Part shown: positions 27,061 to 27,670 of the stretch, piece after piece
Numbering within the stretch: the stretch's first letter is position 1
Layout: each line of letters begins with the position of its first letter
Program-made: the position numbers and the translations under genes
Source of the DNA: a virus
Strand: one strand, 5' to 3'
Virus record (IMG/VR): IMGVR_UViG_3300021499_000009
Coordinates: 1-27,670 of that record
DNA: 27,670 nucleotides
The notes under the pieces: generated by a model
Told to the model about the DNA's origin: nothing
Database searches by the model: none
What the model saw: the letters and a program-made list of their open reading frames with translations, nothing else

Positions 27061-27670
27061 TTATGAAGATGCTATGCCAGCACTCCACACATTCTTTACT
27101 GGAATGGTGAAGTCATGGAAAAATTTAGCGTTGCCGATTACCAAGCCATCATGCTTGTTTCTGTCTAATTTTTGAAACGGAATACCAGGTGCCGAAATAA
27201 AATTCATAACACCAACGACTGCGTTGCCTTTTGCTCCACTATCGGTTTCACTTTTTAACCCGGTGAAGGTTGCATCAAAATCCAATAATCTACAAGCCGC
27301 TTTTTCAATGACCAAAAAAGTATCACCAGATGCAACAGCACCAACAAGTGCGGTAGCAAAAGTAAAGTCAGTAGCGTCATCATTCAAAATGTAATGTAAC
27401 TCTCCGGCAGCTGAACCATCAAGCATATAAATCCATGCCCCGTTCATAAAGTCCGCTGTAGTAGCGGCAGCCGGTGTAAATGTCGTAGATGCAGCACTAC
27501 CAGATGCACCCGTATCGGTATTGTTTGTCCCGGCTGCATCTTTTTGTGAATATTCCCCTCTAATAATAGTAGATGGGAAACAAGGTGTTATTTTCCTATT
27601 CTGCATACCGTATGCAGCATCATCCGGCAAATAATTACCTGATGCACCTTGTTCTTCCTCAAGAATACCA
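27061..27670 (-). CDS. Partial structural protein upstream of the capsid gene
   Basis: The frame enters from the right edge and ends at 27061; about 203 codons are visible and the true start lies outside the window (a TTG at 27630 is internal). The sequence is Ala/Thr/Gly-rich in the middle (SGSAASTTFTPAAATTADF), then beta-rich (YILNDDATDFTFATALVGAV), ending FHDFTIPVKNVWSAGIASS. Its place directly before the major capsid gene suggests a decoration, scaffold-associated or minor head protein. I cannot assign a family. Confidence 0.6.
   Translation of the reverse strand, partial: GILEEEQGASGNYLPDDAAYGMQNRKITPCFPSTIIRGEYSQKDAAGTNNTDTGASGSAASTTFTPAAATTADFMNGAWIYMLDGSAAGELHYILNDDATDFTFATALVGAVASGDTFLVIEKAACRLLDFDATFTGLKSETDSGAKGNAVVGVMNFISAPGIPFQKLDRNKHDGLVIGNAKFFHDFTIPVKNVWSAGIASS

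Noticed and set aside
1-27670. Integrase, attachment sites, tRNA genes, insertion sequences
   Set aside because: No recombinase motif, no tRNA-like cloverleaf and no terminal inverted repeats were seen, so lysogeny can be neither claimed nor excluded.

Overview
The window is a stretch of a tailed-bacteriophage genome (virus, or provirus without visible borders), most likely a podovirus infecting a Gram-negative bacterium. The evidence is a continuous virion-gene block with an HK97/Mu gpT-type major capsid protein, a short-tail adaptor and nozzle pair like those of P22 or T7, three large internal (ejection-type) proteins, fibres and a tailspike-like beta-helix, then a lysis module. No integrase, terminase, polymerase, tRNA, rRNA, insertion sequence or CRISPR array is visible. 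Both ends are cut: the leftmost and rightmost genes run out of the window.

Layout. (1) 1-2338, minus strand: a nine-gene operon of small accessory genes headed by a Cro/cI-like helix-turn-helix protein, with a pentapeptide-repeat protein, a zinc-ribbon protein and a tandem pair of related short proteins. (2) 2339-2483: divergent control region. (3) 2484-6994, plus strand: small genes around an RlmN/Cfr-like radical SAM protein, with a Lar-like zinc protein, several other Cys-pair proteins, a small secreted Cys protein and, behind a near-consensus sigma70 promoter, two genes starting with a GGKRKGAGRKP-type basic protein. (4) 6991-8606, minus: lysis module (DUF1353 protein, holin-like peptide, M15-type peptidase, two membrane-anchored coiled-coil proteins). 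(5) 8599-15108, minus: five consecutive proteins that all begin with Sec signal peptides yet look like virion appendages. (6) 15118-27670, minus: fibre, internal virion proteins, nozzle, adaptor, decoration-type protein, an inserted HNH endonuclease and the capsid protein.

The minus-strand late block reads capsid, head completion, tail, ejection proteins, fibres, secreted appendages, lysis. Genes are tightly packed, with many ATGA or TAATG stop/start overlaps. The most unusual points are the run of signal peptides in the appendage block; a perfect 15-bp hairpin that hides the ribosome binding site of the HNH gene; a radical SAM RlmN homologue that keeps the cluster cysteines and the C-terminal cysteine but has Thr where RlmN has its resolving Cys118; and duplicated leader sequences in the early region, one of which carries a codon-conserved micro-ORF.
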